Shown here piece after piece: positions 1-10,668 of a DNA stretch of 64,000 nt; positions within the stretch are counted from its first letter, which is position 1; each line of letters opens with the position of its first letter. The notes below the pieces were generated by a model, which saw only the letters and a list, made by a program, of their open reading frames with translations, made no database searches and was not told where the DNA came from. This stretch comes from Chiridota heheva. Lineage: Eukaryota; Echinodermata; Holothuroidea; Apodida; Chiridotidae. Position numbers and translations under genes: made by a program. The stretch covers positions 1,281,001 through 1,345,000 of the forward strand of contig JAIGNY010001464.1 of NCBI GenBank assembly GCA_020152595.1, read 5' to 3'.

Positions 1-741
1 CTATAGGAGAACCGCTGTACTACTAACAATAAGGCGCGAAAGTCTGGTCAGAACAGAAAGAAAAAAAAAGAAACGATCTCACCGAAAACAGAAGCCCATC
101 CACAGAGAGAAAATCCGAAAAAAGAGATGTAAAACAAAATCTAAGTGGTAAAGTGCAAAATGAAATGAAACGGAATGAAATAGTTAGAGAATAGAAACAG
201 AAGTCACGTCGCTCTCGTTGCACTTGTCAATGAAATATTAAAATATGAACAATTTTATTTGTACAGTGCCAATGCTTTAATATTTACATAGATTTTGGCA
301 ATACCATTAAGTCTAAATCTCGCAATACAATTTCTTTCTTGAGCCCCGACAAAACCTTAAATCTGTAGGGGTATTTCTGTATTGCTCACAACAGAAACCA
401 CAATCCAGCACAAAATTAGCAATTACACCAGAGATTTCCACACACTTTACCTAACTTCCCATGGTCATAATCTGACATTTTAGTAAACAAATTTCACTGC
501 CGGTGCACTGACTTTCACACTACACACAAGAAGAATACTATTCATCTGTGGTCAAAGGGTCTGGCTTGAAGTAATAATTTACAATAAGGTGGTATTTAAC
601 AGTAAAGGCTTTGTTTGTTTAGGGACAAGTGATTTGAAGCGATGTTTTTGTCCATTCTTGTAGGCTTTGAAAATTTTGGACTAAAAATCTATTGCAACAG
701 ATTTTCATCATGCATCAATTGTAAAATAATAAGAATACAGC
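1..741. other. P450 intron 5 sequence, left edge
   Basis: AT-rich sequence downstream (in P450 sense) of the exon ending at 1877. I looked on the minus strand for the next expected P450 exon (I-helix AGxxT region) and saw none. Nothing else is recognisable; the short open frame near the left edge is low-complexity. Confidence 0.5.
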
Positions 742-1816
742 TAGTGCTGTTGATTTGTGATTATTACACTAAGCATTTCATTGCCAAAATTTGGGAGTGT
801 TAAGCGATTAATCATAACCCAATCTTCACCCACAAATCAGTAAAAAATCATAAAAATCAAGGTAAGTTTTGTGGAACTCACACAGTTCCCACACAAAAAG
901 ACAATGTATTTTCAGAAAACAACAAAGTCAAGAATCTCACCACAATGCAAATATCAGGTCTTAAATTTACCTGTTGGGCTGATAAAACTAGTTGAAAAAA
1001 GATCTTGGGTTTAGATGAACATCAGCAAGAAATGGTGCAGATTTTTAAGTCTTAATTGCTTTGCTGAAGTGTCACTTACCTGGTCTGACGGAGCTGCTAC
1101 AAAAGCAATTTATGTGCAGACCATACCCCAATTTAGTTTTTGAAGTGCACCAACAATTAATGTCTCTGGGTTAGGAAATAAGCCACACCCACCATAGCAA
1201 CGTAGTAACTAGGTGGAGCAAACAAACCTCAAATCCACAATCATGCATGCATTGACATTTAGATGTTCATGTGGACCGGAAGCGCAATTTTTGTTCACCA
1301 TCTTGTCGTCACTCCATCTGTGTGTGCAGAAATTTGTTTTGTATATATATATTGCATTGACTACATAAGCATGTGCCGCTAGCTAGCTGTACTGTATCAG
1401 TACCGCATAGGATTTTTGCCCCACTTAGTTACACAGATTTTGTTGCTAGGCAAATTCGTGTGGAGATTGGTTGAAAAAGCTGTCAATCATCTAACGCGAA
1501 CAAGTTAATTGGTTGAATTTAGTTCTGGCCATGGTTCTACCTCAAACAGTAGGTCACTCATATAGAATGTTCGTGATTTATCGCTTTCAAGTTTAACTAA
1601 ACGCCTTTGAAGAGTAGCGTGTGATACCAAGTTATTAATTGCTAATAGCACTAAATGCCTTTGAAGAGTAGCGTGTGATACCAAGTTATTAATTGCTAAT
1701 AGCACTAAATGCCTTTGAAGAGTAGCGTGTGATACCAAGTTATTAATTGCTAATAGCACTAAATGCCTTTGAAGAGTAGATGAGTGATACCAAGTTATTA
1801 ATTGCTAATAGCACTA
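742..1816. mobile_element. Non-autonomous hAT element with perfect 8-bp target duplication
   Basis: The element starts TAGTGCTGTT and ends with AATAGCACTA, the inverted counterpart. It is flanked on both sides by the identical octamer AATACAGC (734-741 and 1817-1824). An 8-bp duplication and a TAGTG-type terminus are characteristic of the hAT superfamily. No transposase frame is visible inside. Internal stretches resemble the element at 59631-60375 (for example the GGCTGATAAAAC and ATTTAGTTNTGGCCATGGT blocks), so they are the same family. It sits in P450 intron 5, just beyond the GC splice donor. Confidence 0.85.
1598..1816. repeat. 54-bp tandem array made of the hAT right end (about 4 copies)
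   Basis: The unit contains CTTTGAAGAGTAGCGTGTG followed by ATACCAAGTTATTAATTGC and ends in CTAATAGCACTA. That ending is the right terminal inverted repeat of the surrounding hAT element. The last copy abuts the target duplication, so the array is an amplification of the transposon terminus rather than an unrelated minisatellite. The open frames across it come from the period being a multiple of three. Confidence 0.85.
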
Positions 1817-1876
1817 AATACAGCATTAACACACACATCACCACTATCATCATGTATATATCAGAAATGAACTTGC

Positions 1877-2082
1877 CTCCGTCATAATTTTTCTGATGTT
1901 CGTCAAATTCTTTATCAATAAGTACAAAGTAGCGATCAACAATTTTCTGCATGAGTCTAGTTCCTGGAGTTGGAATGAAACGAAGGATAGGAATATAATC
2001 AGCGGTCACACCATTCCCGAGCTCAAGTGCATCGCGGCTGATACTCATCCACTCTTGAAGATCAGGATCGTCAAATTCATAT
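1877..2082 (-). CDS. Cytochrome P450, exon 5 (F-G region), CYP17/CYP1-like
   Basis: Fifth exon of the minus-strand P450, encoding about residues 202-269. It reads YEFDDPDLQEW, then GNGVTADYIPILRF and IPTPGTRLMQK, the typical stretch after the CFGK(S/R)Y motif in CYP1/CYP17-type enzymes. The acceptor is a T-rich tract ending TTTTTTCAG; the exon enters in phase 2, matching exon 4. It ends after GACGGAG in phase 1. The following bases are GCAAGT, so the intron begins with GC rather than GT; AG|GCAAGT is the usual context of rare GC-AG introns. The remaining exons (I-helix, ExxR, heme-binding Cys) are not in the window. Confidence 0.9.
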
Positions 2083-2204
2083 CTGAAAAAAGAATAAAAA
2101 GAAGTAATAACTTGTAGGAATCTGGCTGCCTTGTAGGGTTGGCAGATATGATCAAAATTTATATCAATAATATCATGAAAAGTAAACAAGATGATGAATA
2201 TATA

Positions 2205-2470
2205 TCAATAAAAGTTAAATCCATCCGACCCAGCAGGCCTATAGGGCCTTTGCTTATCCCATAGCACAAGTGGATGAGAGCACATGACTCCCCCTGGACT
2301 GGATGCCAGTCCATCACAGGTTAACTCCCCAGCAGTGCTGGTCCTCATTTTACAGCCTGAGTGGACTGAAGCAAGTAGAGTAAGGTGTCTTGCCCAAGGA
2401 CACAGGAGTCGAGCCTGGTACCTTTTGCATACAAGCATGACTTCCTTAACCACTGAGTCAATGCACCTTT
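2205..2470 (-). mobile_element. tRNA-derived SINE copy
   Basis: On the minus strand it begins with TGACTCAGTGGTTAAGGAAG, an A-box-like start. It continues through GGCTCGACTCCTG (B-box-like) and CCTTGGGCAAGACACCTTAC, then a body with CTGTGATGGACTGGCATCCA. The body matches the plus-strand copy at 55893-56090. No protein is encoded. It lies in P450 intron 4. Confidence 0.7.
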
Positions 2471-2919
2471 TATATAGATAAAAACTTGCTCATTAATCAG
2501 TTTGCCCAAATCATTCCAAACACTCCATGGCAGCATTCCCCCCTTTATTTTCATACTACGCTCTCCCAGAAGTATGTACAGATAACAATTTGTGTCCATC
2601 TCGCTGTCAATAATTACCTTCTGCTCACAACCTTCACCTTTACCTGCAACCAACTGTTATGCTCATGCTTAACGGCTAGAGTAAGTAAAAGGTTTTGGGT
2701 ATGAAAGGAAAACCAGGTAAAGGAAGGAAGGGGGGGGGGGGGTAGGCCCATCAGTTTTGGCAGACCACCTTTCTAGGAGGCAGAAAACTCAATTTAATTT
2801 CAAACCTTGGTGCTTGTTAGTCTTCACAGACAACTATTGACAACCCAATCAGGAAAAAAATATTTTGTCATGGACACTTCAAAAGGAGCAATTGATATTC
2901 CAACCTGTGATGCACCTGT
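2471..2919. other. P450 intron 4 sequence without recognised features
   Basis: No exon or repeat family recognised, except a G homopolymer of about 13 bases near 2730. Confidence 0.5.
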
Positions 2920-3285
2920 GTGATCCCAAGTGACCCAACCTTACATTGGGTACAAGATGATCAAAGTATGACGTCCAGGGGTGAAAGCCTATGGGAAGCC
3001 GTTGGACTGAAAAGCAGGAAGCTAAAAGGCTTTTTTGGTGATGAGCCAGTAAAAGCTAGAATAAAAACAAGGATAGGATGCTGGAATGTCCGGACCCTAT
3101 TTGAATCCGGAAAGACAGCAGTACTGGATAAGGAGATGAGAAGATATAACATTGGAAAGCTGGGAATCAGTGAGTTAAGATGGACTAATTTTGGGAAATT
3201 GGTAACAAATTCGGAAGAGATCTTACTTTATTTAGGCAGTGAAGATAAGCATGAAAGGGGTGACGCAATTTGCATAGAAAAATAA
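2920..3285 (+). pseudogene. Non-LTR retrotransposon endonuclease fragment
   Basis: The open frame contains IGCWNVRTLFESGK, then MRRYNIGKLGISELRW and a distal glycine-rich GDAICIEK. This is the N-terminal part of an apurinic-type endonuclease/exonuclease/phosphatase domain as found in non-LTR elements (proteins often labelled craniofacial-development-protein-2-like). The Asn of WNVRT and the Glu of SELRW are the first two catalytic positions. The later Asp and His motifs are absent because the frame stops at 3285, so this is a truncated dead copy. It lies antisense to the P450 gene in intron 4. Confidence 0.8.
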
Positions 3286-3977
3286 CTGAAGACCAGCTTC
3301 ATCGAGTGGAAAGCAATTACAGAAAGAATTATAACAGCAAGATTAAAGGCAAAATTGATGAGGATGACAATTGTACAGGTAGGTATGAAAAAGGAGAAGT
3401 TTAGGGTGTTGTTATAGTAGTTGGTGTGATGCAAGAAGGAGAGGCTTTTTTGCCAGAGGTAGGTTTTTGCAAAATGAAGAGCTCGGCAATGGAGTTGAAT
3501 GGTTGAGGGACGATCTTGATTCCCCAGCAAAAATTAATTTTGATGCGGAGTAATACAATTTTCACCCTTTGGCTGATTAGGCAGATGTGGTTATTACAGC
3601 TTGCCGTTTTCATGTCTGTCTTTCCATATATCCAACTGTCTGTGTATAATACTATTTTAGCAAGATATCTCAAGAAACTTTATGCAACAACATCCATGAA
3701 ACTTACATGGTAGCTTCATCTCATAAATTCCTCATAGCTGGATGACCTTGAAGCTTTCCTTAGGTGAAATCAATAACTGACTTGGGGACATTTAGTTATT
3801 AAGTTTTATTAGCAAAATCGACTCAAACAATATTGTGCTATGTATGATTCAACGGAGAATAAGGGAGAATGAAAAATGAATCAAAAATTTACCTGACAAA
3901 TTTGAAATAGACATCTCTAAATTCCAAAAATTCAGATTCTCTGATCAAAAAACCTTGAGAAAAATTATCATGCTTAC
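3286..3977. other. P450 intron 4 remainder
   Basis: No recognisable exon, RNA gene or repeat. It may include the decayed 3' part of the endonuclease-bearing retrotransposon just upstream, but I see no conserved motif. Confidence 0.4.
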
Positions 3978-4142
3978 GACTTTCCGAAACACATTGTAGC
4001 CAGAAAGTTATAGACTGCCAGAGAGACAACATTCTTTGGTTCGAACGCCTGGTCACCTTTTTGCTCCAGTAATGTGTTCATTCTTGGGATCACTTTGTAG
4101 ATGATGTTTTCAAATCGTTCGTTGTTACTAGTAGCAAGATTC
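3978..4142 (-). CDS. Cytochrome P450, exon 4
   Basis: Fourth P450 exon (about residues 147-200), too short and internally placed to show as a long open frame. It encodes NLATSNNERFENIIYKV and ends LATMCFGKS, the well-conserved ICFGKRY-type motif at the end of helix E. The acceptor is TTCTGAAG|G and the donor TC|GTAAGC. It enters in phase 2 (completing Arg with exon 3) and leaves in phase 2, so that joining exon 5 gives CFGKSYEFDD, as expected for the family. Confidence 0.9.
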
Positions 4143-4199
4143 CTTCAGAAGAAACAACAGAAGAATTAGTTCCAAAATGTATTAAAAAATAATTGAATA

Positions 4200-4880
4200 T
4201 ATTATACAATAATAATAATAATAATAAATGTTATTTAAATACGCCATTCACCAAAGTACCATGGCGCTTACAAAGTAAAATAAAAACAAAATGAAAAATA
4301 TCAAAATAAGTGGGTCTTTAAGAGTTTTTTTAATACTGTGGTGGATGGAGAAGTTCTCATGTGGGTGGGTAAAGTGTTCCAGGATCTGGATGCAAGTATT
4401 TCAAATCTTTTGTCACCTATGGCAGAATTGGATATGGGTATGTGAAGTCGGGTGGAGTCATTACTCGATCTGAGTTCACGTGCGGGTTTTTTTATCTTGA
4501 TTATATCCTTTAAATACCAGGGAGCCTCACCATTCTTGATTTTGTAGATGAAGAGAAGTGTTTTGTAGGTGACCCGTTTTGATATTGGTAGCCAGTGTAG
4601 CTTGCTGATCAATGGACCTGGATCAGTTTGTCTACCAGCACCGAATATCAGATGCGCTGCTCTATTCTGGAGACGCTGCAATCTTGTCAAGTCTCTACGA
4701 GACATAACAGTAAAGAGTGAGTTGCAGTAGTCCAACCTGGATGTGATTAAAGCACGAACTAGGTGGTGACATGTGTTTGTGTCGATAAATCTTCGAATAC
4801 GCCAGAGGTTTCTGATGTGGTAAATTATTGACCGACGTAGAGCGTCAACATGGCTGGATAAGGAAAGCGAAGAACTGAAA
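4200..4880 (-). mobile_element. CR1/L2-like LINE, 5'-truncated 3' end
   Basis: The minus-strand frame encodes the C-terminal reverse-transcriptase region of a CR1/L2-type non-LTR element. Visible motifs are LDYCNSLF, RLQRLQNRAAHLIFG, LHWLPISKRVTYK and RSWNTLPTHMR. The frame stays open upstream to about 4880 (VDALRRSIIYHIRNLWRIRRF). The catalytic FADD motif is missing, so the copy is truncated. The 3' UTR contains GCGCCATGGTACTTTGGTGA and ends in an (ATT)n microsatellite at 4208-4228, a tail type common in this clade. It lies in P450 intron 3 in the same orientation as the gene. Confidence 0.85.
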
Positions 4881-5244
4881 GTGACACAATAACTAAAATA
4901 GCCAGTATATCCAACTATGCCCTGGAAGAAGGGTTCTTAATTAAATTTTTCGAAAGGTCAACATTTCACAACAGCTTCAGGCCATGGGCCAATCGCGTGG
5001 CAAAACCAGCGTCATGTGACAAACAAAACCCGTCAAAACAATCCCTGAAAACAAACAAGTTGAGAGCGTGTGCAATTAGAAGGATGTCGGCGGTTCTCCT
5101 ATCCACCTTCCTTTGACAAGCCACGAGCCCAATTATAGTGGAACTAAAGATAACATTTCATTTGTACGCCGCGATGTTTTAGTGAGCTGATATGCCTAAG
5201 AAAAAACAAAATGAATAAGTATTTTACCGATCTCTTTCGGATTA

Positions 5245-5350
5245 ATCTTACATTGCATTATATAATGACTATTGTTTGTGGGCCAGATTGGATTGTCTGG
5301 CGAACCAGATTTGGCCCCCGGGCCGCCTATTAAAAATCACTGGCCTAGAA
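5245..5350. mobile_element. Possible hAT terminal remnant
   Basis: The block TTTGGCCCCCGGGCCGCCTA, followed by TTAAAAATCACTGGCC, resembles the CAGTGxTTTTxxxxxGCGGCCC terminus of Charlie-type hAT elements read from the other strand. No partner end or target duplication was found. Confidence 0.35.
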
Positions 5351-5650
5351 AAATAATTTGTCAAAAATTACAATTAACATATGGGCTATTATATGTTATG
5401 CTAGTTTATCAGACAGATATACAAAACATGTCAGATTGTCGATTTCATATTATCAGATTATTCAACAGCATATTTTGTCAATTAAAGTTAAGAACTTAAA
5501 TCCTTTCAAAACAATGAAGGCTTATCCCAGGTTTCTGTGGCCCAAACTGATGAGAATCAATAACTCCCTGGACAATAAATCACAGGTTTACTCCTAACAA
5601 TGGTGGGAGGGGGAGGGTGGAAGAGGGAACACTTGCATATGTAAGGTATA

Positions 5651-6127
<477 letters not shown>

Positions 6128-6249
6128 CCGCTTTAGTAGTTGCCTTTTTTACATCATTTTCATAGTGCAGGTCCCACAAAATAAGGTTTTAGCCTGTTAA
6201 TTTTGTATTGCTGTCCATTTGAAGAAGAAAAAAAAAAATGTTGAATACT

Positions 6250-6470
6250 CGCACTGCAGGTATTAAATTGACTTCTTTCATACTGCAGGTATTTAATTGA
6301 CTTCTTTCATACTGCAGGTATTAAATTGGCTTCTTTCATACTGCAGGTATTAAATTGACTTCTTTCATACTGCAGGTATTAAATTGACTTCTTTCATACT
6401 GCAGGTATTAAATTGACTTCTTTCATACTGCAGGTATTTAAATTGACTTCTTTCATACTGCAGGTATTAA
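6250..6470. repeat. 29-bp minisatellite, left half
   Basis: About 7.5 units of TACTGCAGGTATTAAATTG + ACTTCTTTCA, containing a CTGCAG dyad. The array resumes at 7535 after an insertion. Confidence 0.95.
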
Positions 6471-7534
6471 CCCTTACTCTACCAGGGCTTTAAAAATAGC
6501 GACCCCAATTTTCGTAACTTTTTTTTCATATGCATTTTTGACAACTTTCCTTTCATTTTCGTTACAAGTTTGGTTGAAATAGATGCTAAGATATTTATCT
6601 TTTGAGTAATTAAAATCAATTTAGGAAATATTGGACAAAATTATGCAAATTAAGCAATTTTTGGCTAAATTTGGTCAACAAATGGCCAATCTTTGCAGAA
6701 GTATAACTTCTTGTCAGTATTGAAAACAGAGATTTGTGTTACATATTTAGATTCTTTTTGAAATTTCCTTTCTAATGATACTAATCTATAATTTTTAGAA
6801 AGAAAGGAAAGATGAAAACACATCAAAAATGATAAAAGTCAAACGTCCCCTGAAAGCTGCAGCAGAAAAATAATTACGCAGTGGTCACGGCGAAACTCAA
6901 ACCCGGAGCGCTTGCACGCTAGTCGCGTACATTTCCTCTGCACCACATAGTCGTTCAAATTGGATAGGTGTAATTTTATTCTTATAGGACAGGTTCTAAA
7001 TAGAGGGGGGTATGCCTTTATTTATATATTAAATGAAACGAAAATTCAAGCGCTTTCAAACAGCGGTTCAATAAAGCATGTGTGATGTACGGTTTGGGTT
7101 ACACAATTTTTTGAAAAAAACGGGTCAAAAATGGCAGAAATTCATGAAATTTTGAAGAAATTTCTCCAGAACAAAAGATTGGACGTAGGGATTATACAAA
7201 TTATACCAGAAAGCAATACTATCATGTCTTAGGACTTGCGTGTTTCATTTTAAAGCAAAAATGTGATCTTAAAATTATCGTAAGATGTAAAAGAGAAAAA
7301 TAAAAAAATTGTAATTTTTTTAGCAATTATTGAGTTTTACGCATTTTCGATGTAATTTTTCTATAAATTATGTAATATGACCCCTATGAAAAAGTTCATT
7401 TTGTGAAAGAAATATCCGAGTACTTTAAAATGATACCAAGATTACTTTATAGGACTGTGGTAAAGTCGTGATTTTATTTTTAGAAAAAAGTGGTTTGAAA
7501 ACTGCGATACTATCGCCGCGTGGTAGAGTAAGGG
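6471..7534. mobile_element. piggyBac-like non-autonomous element (1064 bp)
   Basis: It begins CCCTTACTCTACCA and ends with the exact reverse complement TGGTAGAGTAAGGG. It is bordered by TTAA (6467-6470) and TCAA (7535-7538), the latter one mutation from TTAA. The host unit reads GGTATTAAATTG, so the insertion used the TTAA of one minisatellite unit. TTAA duplication with CCC-initial termini is the piggyBac signature. The right terminus CGCGGCGATAGTATCGC extends the inverted-repeat similarity to the 94-bp relative at 62873-62966. No transposase frame is visible. Confidence 0.85.
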
Positions 7535-7720
7535 TCAAATTGACTTCTTTCATACTGCAGGTATTAAATTGACTTCTTTCATACTGCGGGTATTAAATTG
7601 ACTTCTTTCATACTGCAGGTATTAAATTGACTTCTTTCATACTGCAGGTATTAAATTGACTTCTTTCATACTGCAGGTATTAAATTGACTTCTTTCATAC
7701 TGCAGGTATCAAAATTGTTT
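7535..7720. repeat. 29-bp minisatellite, right half
   Basis: About six further units continuing the array interrupted at 6470. Confidence 0.95.
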
Positions 7721-7829
7721 AATCTCATACAGCTGTTACCAAAAAATCTGTCATACTGCAAGTATGTTTTTCGGTTGGTGGGCTGCGCACCCCTATCACT
7801 TTAGTTTGATTAGCCCCACCCACCAGGCA

Positions 7830-9115
7830 ACAGTGCAGCCTAGTACTCAACTAAAAATTGAGGGACTGAAGTAGAATAAAACCCAGTACTCAATTAACAA
7901 TTGAGGGACTGAAGTGAGTAGAATAAAACCCAGTACTCAATTAACAATTGAGGGACTGAAGTAAATAAAAACCCAGTACTCAATTAACGAAGTAAGTAGC
8001 ATAAAACCCAGTACTCAATTAACAATTGAGGGACTGAAGTAGAATAAAACCCAGTACTCAATTAACAATTGAGGGACTGAAGTAAGTAGAATATAACCCA
8101 GTACACCATCAACAATTGAGGGACTGAAGTAAAATAAAACCCAGTGCACCATTAACAATTAAGGGACTGAAGTAAAATAAAACCCAGTGCTCAATTAACA
8201 ATTAAGGGACTGAAGTAGAATAAAAAGTACTAAATTAACAATTGAGGGACTGAAGTAGAATAAAACCCAGTACTCAATTAACAATTAAGGGACTGAAGTA
8301 GAATAAAACCCAGTACTCAATTAACAATTGAAGGACTGAAGTAGAATAAAACCCAGTACTCAATTAACAATTGAGGGACTGAAGTAAGTAGAATATAACC
8401 CAGTACACCATCAACAATTGAGGGACTGAAGTAAAATAAAACCCAGTGCTCAATTAACAATTAAGGGACTGAAGTAAAATAAAACCCAGTGCTCAATTAA
8501 CAATTAAGGGACTGAAGTAGAATAAAACCCAGTACTCAATTAACAATTGAGGGACTGAAGTAGAATAAAACCCAGTACTCAATTAACAATTAAGGGACTG
8601 AAGTAGAATAAAACCCAGTACTCAATTAACAATTGAGGGACTGAAGTAAATAGAAACCCAGTACTCAATTAACGAAGTAAGTAGCATAAAACCCAGTACT
8701 CAATTAACAATTGAGGGACTGAAGTAGAAAAAAACCCAGTACTCAATTAACAATTGAGGGACTGAAGTAAGTAGAATAAAATCCAGTTCTCAATTAACAA
8801 TTAAGGGACTGAAGTAAATAGAAAACAGTACTCAATTAACGAAGTAAGTAGCATAAAACCCAGTACTCAATAAACAATTGAGGGACCGAAGTAAGTAGAA
8901 TAAAACCCAGTACTCAATTAACGAAGTAAGTGGAATAAAACCCAGTACTCAATAAAATTAAGTACTCAATTAAAACCCAGTACTCAATTAACGAAGTAAG
9001 TGGAATAAAACCCAGTACTCAATTAACAATTAAGGGACTGAAGTAGAATAAAACCCAGTACTCAATTAACAATTAAGGGACTGAGGTAAGTAGAATAAAA
9101 CCCAGAACTTTTGGT
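7830..9115. repeat. 43-bp tandem repeat array (about 30 units)
   Basis: The unit contains ACCCAGTACTCAATTAACA and ATTGAGGGACTGAAGTAGAA. Each unit includes the dyad CTCAATTAACAATTGAG (7-bp arms, 3-nt loop). Variant units with a deletion (CAATTAACGAAGTAAGTAG) recur near 7980, 8670 and 8835, showing higher-order duplication. The array directly follows copy A of the minisatellite-bearing element and lies in P450 intron 3. Confidence 0.95.
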
Positions 9116-9480
9116 AATCAAACCCAGTACCAATGTATTTGACTTCTCTACCACTGTACTTCTTCATGTCGGACTATCTGATGAATAATTTCATCAGAGG
9201 TCTGATTATCAAAAGGATGATTGTGATGATTTGTGCAGATTACAAAAACATACTTCCAAATTGCCATTGCAGATGATTTCAAACTATGAAAAGAGAATTT
9301 TAATCTTGCAGAAGTTGTGGTTAGAAGGTCTATGGACTTCTGCAGTTGAATAGTCTCTTTTCCATAGAACAGTCCTTGATTTTGGGAAAGACCTCGCTGA
9401 CTAAATTGTAAAACAAGTTGAGAGAACCACTCTCCTAATGTGCTTGGATGGAGCTCACCCTCTCTCATATGAGGACAATA
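9116..9480. other. P450 intron 3, unassigned segment with a 106-codon open frame
   Basis: A minus-strand open frame occupies 9148-9468. It has no motif I recognise and does not continue the P450 reading frame, since exons 3 and 4 already join with correct phase. Probably chance or an unidentified repeat. Confidence 0.4.
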
Positions 9481-9499
9481 AATGGCGGTCCCAACGGCA

Positions 9500-9600
9500 G
9501 AAAAGTCACCCCTAGCTGGTTCGCTGAATACTATTCAAGAAGAGAAGCGTGAAAACACTGTGTTTATTAACTTCCCACACCCTCGCAGTCAAGTTCATGG
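9500..9600. repeat. Dispersed repeat shared with 48490-48590
   Basis: GGTTCGCTGAATACTATTC, AAGAAGAGAAGCGTGAAAAC and AACTTCCCACACCCTCGCAG each have a diverged counterpart at 48490-48590 in the same order. The family is unknown. Confidence 0.6.
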
Positions 9601-9813
9601 TGCCAATCTCGATCTGCTGCTGGAGAATTTGACTGGTCATTGTAAAGCGTTTGAGTATGTGTTGAGCATAGAAAAATGCTACAGTATATACAGTAAGAGC
9701 TCTGTATTATTATACGTCTATATACCTTTAAACAACAACAAAAACCAAACATACACAGTAAAGGTGCATCTATCAAATTTAAGGTATAAATCTGCCTTAA
9801 AAAATATTCATAC

Positions 9814-9907
9814 CTGAATGCAGTATGGGCCAGTTTCCTTTGCAATTTCCATGTTGGGGTGTACTGCCCAAATACAATATCCTTACAATTTGATGAAAAT
9901 ATATCAG
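9814..9907 (-). CDS. Cytochrome P450, exon 3 (helix C)
   Basis: A 94-bp exon encoding about residues 116-145: DIFSSNCKDIVFGQYTPTWK followed by LQRKLAHTAF. WKLQR is the WxxxR motif of helix C (Trp 134, Arg 138), whose Arg contacts a heme propionate in P450s. The acceptor is ATTCTTTACAG|CT and the donor TTCAG|GTATGA. It enters in phase 1 (completing Thr with exon 2) and leaves in phase 2, matching both neighbours. Confidence 0.92.
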
Positions 9908-9949
9908 CTGTAAAGAATGAAAAATAGCTTGTAAGTAGAGGAAGCAAAA

Positions 9950-10280
9950 CATGTAGCTTTTCTCACCCAACCTTTCCTGGTGCTAAAAATCCCTCAAAAT
10001 GATTAAGTAGGAAAGGAAATTCTAGACAATGGGCCATGCTTGAAAATTCTCTTATGTCATACTCCCGTTATTGGTGGAATTTACTCATCATACTAACATT
10101 CAGACAAAATTATTCCTTATTCATAAAGTTCTCACAATGCTGGTTACATAAATTCTAGAAAATAATGATCAAATTGTCAAAAACTAATTCAATTCATCTT
10201 TATCTTAACAAGCCTGTGCAAACACTGGTTTCACCCAAACAAATACTAATGATTGTATCACCTAATTTTCTTGCAGTTGT
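9950..10280. other. P450 intron 2 segment, nothing recognised
   Basis: AT-rich sequence with no exon or repeat identified. Confidence 0.4.
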
Positions 10281-10497
10281 CAGGCTAGTGTGATCTTAGC
10301 AACTGAAGTATGGGCTGACGTTTCTTCACCAAATTGTATGAAAATATGCATTTTTACACTTTCTACCAGTGAGAGATTGGAACATAACATCATTTTCAGA
10401 TAAACCTTGATCATAATTTGGGGGCAAGCTTTCATTTTTGGAAGACCATGACATTTTGAACAGGGTGAAAATCCAGCAGCATCTATGCCATGCTTGT

Positions 10498-10668
10498 CTG
10501 ACACTACGACGACGATGAGTGAACACACAATTACAATGACGGGGTCATCGCCTGCGTAATCGGTTATGATAGTAACAATGCTATCACGAAACGCTAAATA
10601 CGACCCGGATGAGTACACAGGTACGACGTACGGACAGACATAACATCGACAACCAACTAACATTAAGG
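10498..10668 (-). mobile_element. SINE body fragment (219-bp family)
   Basis: It matches the 219-bp units at 16558-17190: ACACACAATTACAATGACGG, GGTTATGATAGTAACAATGC and AGACATAACATCGACAACCA. It is truncated and lacks the tRNA-like head. It lies in P450 intron 2. Confidence 0.75.

Noticed and set aside
1055-1095. CAG|GTAAGT donor-like signal on the minus strand as the next P450 exon
   Set aside because: It lies inside the hAT element and has no P450-like coding sequence before it.
7830-9115. Regularly spaced repeats that could suggest a CRISPR array
   Set aside because: Units are contiguous without unique spacers and the DNA is eukaryotic.
9148-9468. 106-codon minus-strand frame as an extra P450 exon
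   Set aside because: Exons 3 and 4 join in phase with continuous family sequence, leaving no place for it, and it has no motif.
10280-10663. 127-codon minus-strand frame as a gene or P450 exon
   Set aside because: Most of it is the SINE body shared with 16558-17190 and it has no P450 motif.
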